Positions 8,483 to 16,265 of a stretch of DNA of 64,000 bases are shown here, in pieces. Where the stretch lies: NCBI GenBank assembly GCA_037318855.1, contig CP134874.1:3162598-3226597 (forward strand), read 5' to 3'. Under the pieces are notes generated by a model. That model saw only the letters and a program-made list of their open reading frames with translations, searched no databases and was not told the origin of the DNA. The first letter of the stretch is position 1. Each line of letters starts with the position of its first letter. This DNA comes from Candidatus Sedimenticola sp. (ex Thyasira tokunagai). Its GTDB lineage: Bacteria; Pseudomonadota; Gammaproteobacteria; Chromatiales; Chromatiaceae. A program made the translations under genes and the position numbers.

Positions 8483-9532
8483 TCAGCAGCAGCCACCTAT
8501 TCCGGTCTGCTCCGAACCAGCGCTGTTAAACGGTAGTGCGGTGCCACAGTCCTGGTAGATACCATAATGGGTGCTCATGTCACCAAAAAACTCAAAATGG
8601 CCGGCGAAACGTGTCTCATTAAGCATACGGTAGGTGTTACCACAGACAGGAAATATCCGTCCCTTCTCGATTTCATGGTGCTTGTCGAGTACCAGCAGTT
8701 GCTCGTGGTGGACGACGCCACCATTGTAGCGTACGGCTTGACCATAATCCTCACAGTGGCTCTCCAGCCCATCGAGCTTGAACAGGCGGTAGGTGGCAGA
8801 GAAGAAACGAATATGACCGATGCGTGCCTCGATCTCCGGGTTATCGATGGTCAGAGGCCTATCTTCAACCAGCCGTGGATCGAGAAAGCCAGCCCCCTTG
8901 GCATGGTTCATAAAGTCATTCCAGTAGAGGGCCCCACTCAGGCACTCACCGTAGAGCACCGGATCCTGAACCAGTTCAGCAGGCACCCGGCGATCGGCAT
9001 AGACATCGGAGAAGTAGAGTTCACCTCCCGGCTTCAGCAGACGGTATGCCTCACGCAGCACCGCTTCCTTGTCGGGAGAGAGGTTGATAACGCAGTTGGA
9101 GACAATAATATCGAAGCTGTTATCCTCCAGCCCAAGCTCATTCAGCCGCTCGATATAGCCTTTGCGAAACTCTACATTGGATTTTGCATAACCAAATTTA
9201 TCGCGATGCCAGTCGATATGGCGATTTGCCACCTCCAGCTGTTCATCAGTCATATCGACACCGATGATAGACCCTTCCTCCCCCACCAATTGGGCCAGCA
9301 GGTAGCAGTCGCGACCGGAGCCACTACCCAGATCAAGTATACGCATTCCCTTCAGGCTCTGGGGTCTGACCAGACCGCAGCCGTAGTAGCGGGCAGAGAC
9401 TTCAGGATGAATGTTAGCCATAGCCTGTTTCAGGTGAGCAGGCATACCGCTGGTGGTACAGCAAGCATCGGTCTTGAGATCGTTGCTGTGTTGCAAAATC
9501 TGTCCGTAATACTCCTTTACTGCATCTTTCAT
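8483..9532 (-). CDS. arsM: Arsenite S-adenosylmethionine methyltransferase ArsM
   Basis: Methylates As(III) using SAM. In the 349-aa protein the SAM-binding motif LDLGSGSGRDC (67-76) and GVDMTDEQL follow the class I fold. Four cysteines (C24, C52, C147 in VSNCVINL and C197 in YGECLSGAL) have the same spacings (28, 95-102 and 50 residues) as the arsenic-binding cysteines of characterised ArsM proteins, as I recall them. The C-terminus ends in a GGCC cysteine pair that may add metal binding. No arsR, arsB or arsC lies nearby, so it is a stand-alone detoxification gene. Confidence 0.92.
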   Translation of the reverse strand: MKDAVKEYYGQILQHSNDLKTDACCTTSGMPAHLKQAMANIHPEVSARYYGCGLVRPQSLKGMRILDLGSGSGRDCYLLAQLVGEEGSIIGVDMTDEQLEVANRHIDWHRDKFGYAKSNVEFRKGYIERLNELGLEDNSFDIIVSNCVINLSPDKEAVLREAYRLLKPGGELYFSDVYADRRVPAELVQDPVLYGECLSGALYWNDFMNHAKGAGFLDPRLVEDRPLTIDNPEIEARIGHIRFFSATYRLFKLDGLESHCEDYGQAVRYNGGVVHHEQLLVLDKHHEIEKGRIFPVCGNTYRMLNETRFAGHFEFFGDMSTHYGIYQDCGTALPFNSAGSEQTGIGGCC

Positions 9533-9673
9533 TTTTTGGTCACTCGTCTTTCTTGATGGGTGAAAGCACTAGGGAGACACTGAGATCTCCTGCTTAAAGT
9601 TAAAGTTTTTCTTTGTGAACTCTGCGCGCCTCTGTGTTCCCAGCGTTCCACTTTTTTGCTTTCAAGACGTACA

Positions 9674-11215
9674 CTATTTCTCCGCCCTGTGCATATCATG
9701 TATCTGCCGATTGAGCATGCGAATAGTGGCATTCATGGCGGCAAACACCTGATTTGAGTGAACACCACGGGTCTTGAAGCTACCCCCATTGTCACTCCAT
9801 GTAATGGTTGCCTCGGTAAGTGCACTGGTCTTACCACCACGAGGAATACGCACCTCGAAGTCGGTAAGATCAGGAAGTTTGATCTCTTGCTTACGCAGCA
9901 CTTTGCTGATGGCATTTATAAAGGCATCAAAACCACCGTTACCTATACCCGCCGACAGAAGCACTTCATCACCCACCCGTATACGCACACTGGCAGTAGA
10001 CTCCAGCTCCAATCCCGAAGTGATAGAGCAGTTGATCAGCTCGACATAGTCGTAATCCCGGCTTTCAAGTACCTCTGCGATAATGAAGGGCAAGTCGTCG
10101 GCAGTGATGGTCTTTTTCGAATCGCCCAGTGCCACCACCCGTTGCAGTACCTTAGCCAGATTCTCGTCGGAGAGGGAGATGTCGAGCTTATCCAGATTCT
10201 TCTGCAATGATGCCTTGCCGCTCATCTTACCCAGGGCGTAGTTGCGCCTGCGGGCAAAGCGTTCAGGACTGAGTCGGGTCTGATAGAGCCCCCCTTTCTT
10301 ATCACCATCGGCATGAATACCGCTGGTCTGGGTAAAGACATCCGCACCTATGATCGGTGCGTTATCGGCAATACGTTTGCCGGAGAAATTCTCTACCATA
10401 CTGCTCAGGCGTTCGAGGTGGGATTCATTGATGGAGAGCTTGACCGCCATTCGATCTTTCAGGTTGACCGCCACCTCAGCCAGGGAGGCGTTTCCTGCCC
10501 GCTCCCCAAGGCAGTTGACAGTACAATGAATGGAAGTCACACCCGCCTTTACCGCTGCCATCGCGTTAGCAGTGCCCAGACCATAATCGTTGTGGGGATG
10601 AAAATCGAAGCGACAGTCTGGAAAGCGCCTTGTCATATCGGAGAGACTCTCAAACACTTCGTCGGGAGTCAGCACTCCGAGGGTGTCAGGCAACATGAAA
10701 TGGTCAATACCGGCATCCTGTAACCGCTCCATCATCTCATAAACATACTCCGGGCTATTCAGGTAGCCGTTAGACCAATCCTCCAGGTAGAGATTGACCG
10801 ACAGTCCCTGCTTGAGAGCATAATTGACGGTTTTCCGGATATCCCCGACATGCTGGACCAGGGTCTTTTGCAGTTGTTGTCGGCAGTGCTTTTCACTTCC
10901 CTTGGAGAGCAGATTGATCACCTGCCCACCCGCTTCTCTGATCCAATCGACACTGCGCTTGAAGTCGACAAAACCCAGCACCTCAACCCGCTCTGCCATG
11001 TCGACGGTTTTCGCCCAGGAGATAATCTGTGCCACCGCCTCTTTTTCACCCTCCGAAACCCGAGCGGATGCGACCTCGATTCGATCTACCCGTAACTGCT
11101 TCAGCAGCGCCTTTGCCAGGTTCAGTTTCTCCGCCGGAGAGAAAGAGACGCCTTGGGTCTGTTCCCCATCCCTGAGCGTAGTATCCAGGATAGCAATATG
11201 CCGTTTCTTTGCCAT
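9674..11215 (-). CDS. cimA: (R)-citramalate synthase, Leptospira CimA type
   Basis: Condenses pyruvate with acetyl-CoA to citramalate, the first step of a threonine-independent isoleucine route. The 513-aa protein has an N-terminal HMGL-like barrel (LDTTLRDGEQTQGVSF; HPHNDYGLG; VNCLGERAGN), a linker (SGIHADGDKKGGLY) and a C-terminal LeuA-type regulatory domain from about residue 385. It resembles Leptospira CimA far more than LeuA. L80, L103 and Y143 align, with an offset of one, to the residues I recall as the pyruvate pocket in that enzyme (L81, L104, Y144). Databases may label it 2-isopropylmalate synthase. It lies downstream of thrC, separated by a terminator. Confidence 0.85.
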   Translation of the reverse strand: MAKKRHIAILDTTLRDGEQTQGVSFSPAEKLNLAKALLKQLRVDRIEVASARVSEGEKEAVAQIISWAKTVDMAERVEVLGFVDFKRSVDWIREAGGQVINLLSKGSEKHCRQQLQKTLVQHVGDIRKTVNYALKQGLSVNLYLEDWSNGYLNSPEYVYEMMERLQDAGIDHFMLPDTLGVLTPDEVFESLSDMTRRFPDCRFDFHPHNDYGLGTANAMAAVKAGVTSIHCTVNCLGERAGNASLAEVAVNLKDRMAVKLSINESHLERLSSMVENFSGKRIADNAPIIGADVFTQTSGIHADGDKKGGLYQTRLSPERFARRRNYALGKMSGKASLQKNLDKLDISLSDENLAKVLQRVVALGDSKKTITADDLPFIIAEVLESRDYDYVELINCSITSGLELESTASVRIRVGDEVLLSAGIGNGGFDAFINAISKVLRKQEIKLPDLTDFEVRIPRGGKTSALTEATITWSDNGGSFKTRGVHSNQVFAAMNATIRMLNRQIHDMHRAEK

Positions 11216-11261
11216 TGAGTAGTCAACTTTTAGATAGAATGGAAGCGTCTAATTGAACCAT

Positions 11262-11294
11262 AAAAAAGGTCGGCCAGCTAACACCGACCGACCC
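11262..11294 (-). terminator. Rho-independent terminator after thrC
   Basis: Minus-strand hairpin GGTCGGTGTTAGCTGGCCGACC is followed by TTTTTT. It separates thrC from cimA, implying that cimA has its own promoter or depends on read-through. Confidence 0.75.
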
Positions 11295-11319
11295 TATTTT
11301 AGTGTTTTGCCGTCTATAG

Positions 11320-12705
11320 TTACTTGGCGGCAAGTGTCGTCTTCATATAGTCCCGAATCACGTCACCGTCTGCTGCCAAAGTTTCACAACGAGTCTCCTT
11401 CTCCATCAGGTTCTGAAGTGATGGCGGCGGAGATGCCTCTACCCCAATCGCCTCTTTTACCGCATCGCCAAATTTTGCCGGGTGGGCGGTGGCCAGGCAG
11501 ATGGCGTCGGGGAAGTCGCGGGCGGCATGGACACCAACAGCGGTATGAGGATCAAGAATATAACCGCTCTGTGCATAGGTATCTTTGATCTGCTGTTTGG
11601 TCTCCTCTTCATTGGTCGCAGTCGCGGTGAAGATCTCAGCCACTTGGGCATGCTTTGCCTGTGGTATCTCAAACCTCCCCTCTTTAGCCATCTGCTCCAT
11701 CAGGGATCGCACTTGCGATGCATCCTCATCCATCAGAAAGTAGAGATAGCGCTCGAAGTTGGAGGAGACCTGGATATCCATCGATGGGCTGATAGTCGGA
11801 TAGACCTCCCCCGCCTGATAGATGCCTGTATTGACAAATCTGGAGAGGATATCGTTGCGGTTGGTGGCGAGAATCAGACGATCAACCGGCAGCCCCATCC
11901 GTTTAGCTATATAGCCAGCGAAGATATCGCCAAAGTTTCCAGTAGGAACGGAAAAGGATATTTTTTTACTGCAATCACCTCTGCAGACCTTGCCCCAAGC
12001 ATAGAAATAGTAGACCACTTGAGCGAGAATCCGCGCCCAGTTGATGGAGTTGACCGCACCCAGGCTGTACTCGCTCTTGAACTCAAGATCATTGAACAGC
12101 TCTTTGACGATCCGTTGGCCGTCATCAAAGGTGCCGGTGATGGCGATGTTGTGGACATTGGTATCCAACACCGTGGTCATCTGCCGCTCCTGAATTGGCG
12201 ACACCCGCCCCTTGGGGTGGAGTATGAAAATATCGATCAACTGCTGACCACGCACGCCATAGATTGCGGCAGAGCCGGTATCCCCGGAAGTGGCGCCGAT
12301 AATATTCAGCCGCCCGCCGTCACGTTCCAGCAGCAGCTCAAACAGGTTGCCGAGAAACTGCAGTGCCACGTCTTTAAAGGCGGCGGTGGGACCGTGAAAC
12401 AGCTCAAGGATCTTCAGATCCCCCGCCTCCACCAATGGCGTCACCTCATCGCTGGTGAATGCGGTATATGAACGCGTAATCAGATCCGCCAATGCCTCGC
12501 GTCCAATATCACCCTCCACATACGGCAGCATTACCTCTACCGCAAGCTCGTTGAAAGAGAGCTCTGCCCAGCGAGCCAATGTGGCTTCATCTATTTGTGG
12601 AATTGATTCGGGCAGCAACAAGCCGCCATCAGTTGCCAATCCCATCATCACAGCTTGGGAGAAGCTGACCGGCTCCACGCCGCCACGGGTACTCAAATAA
12701 CGCAT
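11320..12705 (-). CDS. thrC: Threonine synthase
   Basis: PLP enzyme converting O-phosphohomoserine to threonine. The 461-aa length and the start MRYLSTRGG are typical of the long proteobacterial class. The cofactor lysine is K111 in FHGPTAAFKDVALQF; the phosphate-binding segment ATSGDTGSAA and SVPTGNFGDIFAGY are present. In many gammaproteobacteria thrC follows hom; here hom is about 16 kb away and thrC instead neighbours cimA. Confidence 0.96.
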   Translation of the reverse strand: MRYLSTRGGVEPVSFSQAVMMGLATDGGLLLPESIPQIDEATLARWAELSFNELAVEVMLPYVEGDIGREALADLITRSYTAFTSDEVTPLVEAGDLKILELFHGPTAAFKDVALQFLGNLFELLLERDGGRLNIIGATSGDTGSAAIYGVRGQQLIDIFILHPKGRVSPIQERQMTTVLDTNVHNIAITGTFDDGQRIVKELFNDLEFKSEYSLGAVNSINWARILAQVVYYFYAWGKVCRGDCSKKISFSVPTGNFGDIFAGYIAKRMGLPVDRLILATNRNDILSRFVNTGIYQAGEVYPTISPSMDIQVSSNFERYLYFLMDEDASQVRSLMEQMAKEGRFEIPQAKHAQVAEIFTATATNEEETKQQIKDTYAQSGYILDPHTAVGVHAARDFPDAICLATAHPAKFGDAVKEAIGVEASPPPSLQNLMEKETRCETLAADGDVIRDYMKTTLAAK

Positions 12706-12882
12706 TATTGATCGTCCTCGATCCTGCTATAGACAATGGTTGATTATAACAGTGTTGCATTGTGCATTCAGGTCCGCCTGCAGACCTTTGTTTTGCCGAG
12801 TGAAAACGCTCTTTTCAATAGTTCTGAAAAATACCAATAATTAGAAACGATATATTTTAACTCATTGAGATTTCGCTATTTT

Positions 12883-12902
12883 TATGCGATATTCTTCGCA
12901 TA
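12883..12902. promoter_or_regulatory. Candidate operator, 7-6-7 inverted repeat upstream of the XRE regulator
   Basis: TATGCGA-TATTCT-TCGCATA is a perfect 7-bp inverted repeat whose last base lies 33 bp before the regulator's ATG, in the AT-rich intergenic space shared with thrC. Position and symmetry suit autoregulation by the HTH protein encoded next to it; this is inferred from symmetry only. Confidence 0.5.
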
Positions 12903-12935
12903 TTCTGAAATAACGATGGAACGATAGGTGGTTAG

Positions 12936-14375
12936 ATGACAAAACTGATCAACCTCGGCAGCCGTATTCGGAAACTGCGTGAACGGCGAAATCTGACTCA
13001 GGCAGCCCTGGCGGTTAAGATGGCGATATCCCCCAGCTATCTCAACCAGATTGAGAACGATGCCCGCCCCCTCAACAAGAGAGTGCTGACCAAACTGGAA
13101 CTGGCACTTGGCATCGACTTTACCGACTGGACAGAAGACGAGGATCGTTGCGCCAATCAGCTCCAAGAGGCGCTGAATGACCCCCTGTTTCATGGTGCCG
13201 GTTTACCCCTTCACGAACTACGCGAGGCGGTCTCAGCCTCTCCCCGTATGGCTGACCGCCTGCTGCAACTTTTCAGTGCTCATCAACGACTTCAATCTGA
13301 TTACCAGACACTGGCAGAGTCGATTGCAGGGGAAGAGCGCATCAAAGCACTCCACGGCGCCCAGTTCCCATATGAAGAGGTACGGGATTTTTTCTACCAC
13401 AGAAACAATCATATCGAAACCCTCGACCATGCGGCGGAGACACTCTTTCAGAAGAACGGCTTTACCATCGACAGCCTATTGAGTGATCTCACCGGATACC
13501 TGAAGAGTGAGCACGAAATCAGCATCAAAATGGCAGATTTTTCGGCTCATGGGCGGTTGCAAAAACAGTATGTTCCCGAGAGTCGCACCCTCTATCTGGC
13601 AAAACCTTCAAGTTCAACCCGCCGCGCATTTCACATTGCACATCAGATCGGCCGGTTGCTCTATGGTGAGATGATTGAACAGGAGCTGGAAGAGGCGGAC
13701 CTCGGAAGCACTCAAGCCAGGGCCATCTGCCGTGTCGGTCTGGCAAACTATTTTGCCGGCGCCCTATTGATGCCCTATGAGCGTTTTCTCGAAGATGCAA
13801 AACGACTACGCTACGATATCGAATGTCTATCAGCACTCTACGGCACCAGCTTCGAGCAGGTATGTCATCGTCTAAGTACACTGCAGCGACAAGATAACAA
13901 AGGCGTTCCCTTCTACTTTGTACGGGTCGATATTGCCGGCAATATATCCAAGCGTCAGAGTGCTACCAGTTTTCATTTCGCCAGGCTGGGTGGTGTCTGT
14001 CCATTATGGAATGTGCATGAAGCATTCTCCTACCCCAACACCATTCTCACCCAACTGGCACAGATGCCGGATGGAAAAACCTATCTTTGCCTGGCGCGTA
14101 CGGTATTTGAGAGTGGTAACAGCTACCTCGAACCCCAGCGCAAATTTTCTATCGGCCTTGGCTGTGAGATCCGCCACGCCGATAAGCTGGTCTACTCCAC
14201 CGGCCTTGATCTGGAAGATACTGAGGCGGTTGAGCTTATCGGTGTCAGCTGCAGGGTATGTGAGCGTCATGAGTGTCCACAACGCGCCTTCCCACCACTC
14301 TCCCGCAGGCTCAGTATCGATGAGAATTCTCGTAGCGCCTTCCCTTACGCCTTTGAAGGTTCTGAAGAGAATTAA
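12936..14375 (+). CDS. XRE-family regulator with ImmA/IrrE-like domain (ScfR/RamB-like)
   Basis: The 479-aa protein has an N-terminal XRE helix-turn-helix (about residues 8-62, LTQAALAVKMAISPSYLNQIE), a middle ImmA/IrrE-type region whose HExxH is replaced by IAHQIGRLL, and a C-terminal DUF2083-like region ending with a conserved cysteine cluster CRVCERHECPQRA. This architecture matches short-chain fatty acyl-CoA regulators such as RamB/PrpR/MccR, which control acetate, propionate or methylcitrate metabolism. No such pathway genes are adjacent, so the target is unknown. RBS AGGTGG precedes the ATG. The stop overlaps the start of the downstream methyltransferase by one base. Confidence 0.87.
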   Translation: MTKLINLGSRIRKLRERRNLTQAALAVKMAISPSYLNQIENDARPLNKRVLTKLELALGIDFTDWTEDEDRCANQLQEALNDPLFHGAGLPLHELREAVSASPRMADRLLQLFSAHQRLQSDYQTLAESIAGEERIKALHGAQFPYEEVRDFFYHRNNHIETLDHAAETLFQKNGFTIDSLLSDLTGYLKSEHEISIKMADFSAHGRLQKQYVPESRTLYLAKPSSSTRRAFHIAHQIGRLLYGEMIEQELEEADLGSTQARAICRVGLANYFAGALLMPYERFLEDAKRLRYDIECLSALYGTSFEQVCHRLSTLQRQDNKGVPFYFVRVDIAGNISKRQSATSFHFARLGGVCPLWNVHEAFSYPNTILTQLAQMPDGKTYLCLARTVFESGNSYLEPQRKFSIGLGCEIRHADKLVYSTGLDLEDTEAVELIGVSCRVCERHECPQRAFPPLSRRLSIDENSRSAFPYAFEGSEEN

Positions 14376-14998
14376 TGGCGGATAGCAAACGAAAGGCACA
14401 TTGGGAAAAGGTCTATCATTCAAAACCGAATGACCAGACCGGTTGGTTTCAACCCTCTCCACAACTCTCACTGAAAATGATAGAGAGTGCAGGTATTGCG
14501 CCCGACGACGCTATCATTGACGTAGGTGGAGGCGCCTCACGATTGATTGACGCCCTGCTTGAGCGAGGCTACCACAGCCTTAGTGTACTGGACATCTCGA
14601 CCACAGCTTTGGAAGCAACCCAAACCCGCCTCGGCAAGCGTGCAGAAAAGGTCAACTGGCTGGTGAATGACGTTACCGAGTTTACCCTCGAACAACCGGT
14701 CAGACTGTGGCATGACCGAGCAGTTTTCCATTTCCTCACGACTACCCAGGACCGCAAAGCCTACCTGAAGCATCTGCAAAGATACCTTGTCATTGGGGGG
14801 CATCTCATCATGGCCGCCTTCTCTCCCGAAGGGCCGACAAAGTGTAGTGGGCTGGATATCGTGCAGTACGACGGCAACACTATCCAACAGATACTGGGCA
14901 ACAGCTACAAACTATTGGAGAGCACCAGCGAACTTCACCAAACCCCATCGGGAGTGCAGCAGCACTTCAACTATTTTCACTTCATCCGGACCAACTAA
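14375..14998 (+). CDS. Class I SAM-dependent methyltransferase
   Basis: The 207-aa protein has the SAM motif I IIDVGGGASRLIDAL (about residues 47-61), acidic motif VLDISTTAL and motif IV-like LWHDRAVFHFL. The N-terminal HWEKVYHSKPNDQTGWFQ is typical of the small thiol/tellurite-methyltransferase-like family whose substrates vary. Its ATG uses the last base of the XRE regulator's TAA, so translation is coupled and the two products are likely functionally linked. Substrate not assignable. Confidence 0.85.
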   Translation: MADSKRKAHWEKVYHSKPNDQTGWFQPSPQLSLKMIESAGIAPDDAIIDVGGGASRLIDALLERGYHSLSVLDISTTALEATQTRLGKRAEKVNWLVNDVTEFTLEQPVRLWHDRAVFHFLTTTQDRKAYLKHLQRYLVIGGHLIMAAFSPEGPTKCSGLDIVQYDGNTIQQILGNSYKLLESTSELHQTPSGVQQHFNYFHFIRTN

Positions 14999-15014
14999 TT
15001 AAAGACTACCCATT

Positions 15015-15254
15015 ATGCCGATGATACCGAAAGATCCCGACAGCACTCTGGTAAAAAGGCAATTTGCCGTTGTCTACACCAAGAAAAGAGGCCGCAAACG
15101 CTTCCCGGAAAACTGTGTTGAGACAGTGACTTCCAAGGAAGAGGCGCTGGATAAGTCAGATAGTGATAGCGCAAAGTATCCCGCCATTGTCGTTGGTCCC
15201 TCCCGTTCATCGGAGGGTATAAGGCTATTCTATTTACTCGAATGGCTTGACTAA
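15015..15254 (+). CDS. Small hypothetical protein, 79 aa
   Basis: Not recognised. It lies 16 bp after the methyltransferase and may belong to the same transcript. It is basic at the N-terminus (QFAVVYTKKRGRKRFPEN) with a serine/aspartate-rich middle and a hydrophobic C-terminal end (IRLFYLLEWLD). No signal peptide or membrane helix. Its tail is convergent with the gene for a secreted protein. Confidence 0.5.
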   Translation: MPMIPKDPDSTLVKRQFAVVYTKKRGRKRFPENCVETVTSKEEALDKSDSDSAKYPAIVVGPSRSSEGIRLFYLLEWLD

Positions 15255-15297
15255 CGACTCGGAAAATAGAGCCCTATCTGAAACGGTGGTCACTCAC

Positions 15298-16080
15298 CTA
15301 CCGATGGGGCCGATAGGAGGGAATGGCAATATTTCCAGGTGTAGTAAAGGGTCCATCAAACTCCATACGAGTAAGTGGCACGATCATTGGCGCTCGGCGC
15401 AGACCGGGGCCTATTGGGATCAGGCGCAGGATGACATCCTGATAGTTATCACCATTCACATCAGCATAGTCCACGGCAATGATCCGAAATCCGGAGGAGA
15501 GGGGGTCAGTCACACAGTTCAGCCCAGAGGGCCCTTTCAGCATCTTTCCCCGAAACATTCCATTTTCGAACTGACAGGGCTGAAGGGCGACGTCGGGCTC
15601 AACCTCGGCTGCCTGCTCCACTATCGGCAAAAGTGACGTAATATCCTCGTTCCCTGTCTGTCGGCTTGTGCAATCACTCCCCTCTTGTCGTCCACAACGA
15701 AGCCTCATAGAGAGATCTTTCAGGTAGGCGTTACGGAAGTCGTAACCACTGACGAAGTCATATTCGGGGGGGCTTGGTGAGCGACGAAGAAAGTCCACGT
15801 AGTCGCAGTCCCGGCGCACTTTCCACCAAGTACTGCGGTCCACCCGACCACCCCACTGCTGGGCGCCGGAAAGCCAGGCACTCTCTATCGCCGCCTTGCA
15901 GCCGGTAGGAATGTGGAAGGTCTTTTTCTCGCTACGAGATACGGGCAGATCCACACTGTAGCTGGAGACCTTCTTGCCGGTGCGGGGCTCAGCAAAGCTC
16001 GGTTGAATATAGTCAGCCATAGCCGTAGCGACAGGAAGCAGCAGCCCTAATGTAAGTAAACGTGTTTGTCGTAGGAACAT
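15298..16080 (-). CDS. Secreted hypothetical protein with one FG-GAP-like calcium motif
   Basis: The 260-aa protein has a clear signal peptide (about residues 1-22, cleavage after ATAMA). Six or more cysteines in the mature part suggest disulfides in the periplasm. Near the C-terminus AVDYADVNGDNYQDVILRL resembles a single FG-GAP/VCBS calcium-binding repeat. It precedes no obvious partner gene; the MMPL exporter gene lies about 185 bp upstream beyond a REP-like repeat. Function unknown. Confidence 0.65.
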   Translation of the reverse strand: MFLRQTRLLTLGLLLPVATAMADYIQPSFAEPRTGKKVSSYSVDLPVSRSEKKTFHIPTGCKAAIESAWLSGAQQWGGRVDRSTWWKVRRDCDYVDFLRRSPSPPEYDFVSGYDFRNAYLKDLSMRLRCGRQEGSDCTSRQTGNEDITSLLPIVEQAAEVEPDVALQPCQFENGMFRGKMLKGPSGLNCVTDPLSSGFRIIAVDYADVNGDNYQDVILRLIPIGPGLRRAPMIVPLTRMEFDGPFTTPGNIAIPSYRPHR

Positions 16081-16116
16081 CTGATGTTCTCCTCCATTCG
16101 TTCCTATTATTCTTAG

Positions 16117-16263
16117 TGGCTATGCACAATAGCCCTGAAGCACTATTTTCATAGAAAAAAGTGCATCTGTAGGAACGAATTTATTCGCGATCAGGCGACC
16201 GGGCATATTCTTCGCGAACAAGTTCGTTCCTACACCCCGTTCCCGGATTATTGTGCACAGCCA
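16117..16263. repeat. Nested REP-like inverted repeat
   Basis: The inner arms GTAGGAACGAATTTATTCGCGA (split: 16169-16190) and TTCGCGAACAAGTTCGTTCCTAC (16211-16233) are complementary over most of their length, a common gammaproteobacterial REP type. They are enclosed by outer arms TGGCTATGCACAATA (16117-16131) and TATTGTGCACAGCCA (16249-16263), 14 of 15 complementary. It lies between two minus-strand genes and could form a stable transcript-end structure. Confidence 0.7.
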
Positions 16264-16265
16264 TT

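Noticed and set aside
8567..9556. 329-codon plus-strand frame opposite arsM
   Set aside because: It overlaps the full length of arsM, which has all catalytic motifs; the opposite frame shows no family and no RBS.
11482..12471. 329-codon plus-strand frame opposite thrC
   Set aside because: It is a shadow of thrC, which carries the PLP lysine and all conserved segments.
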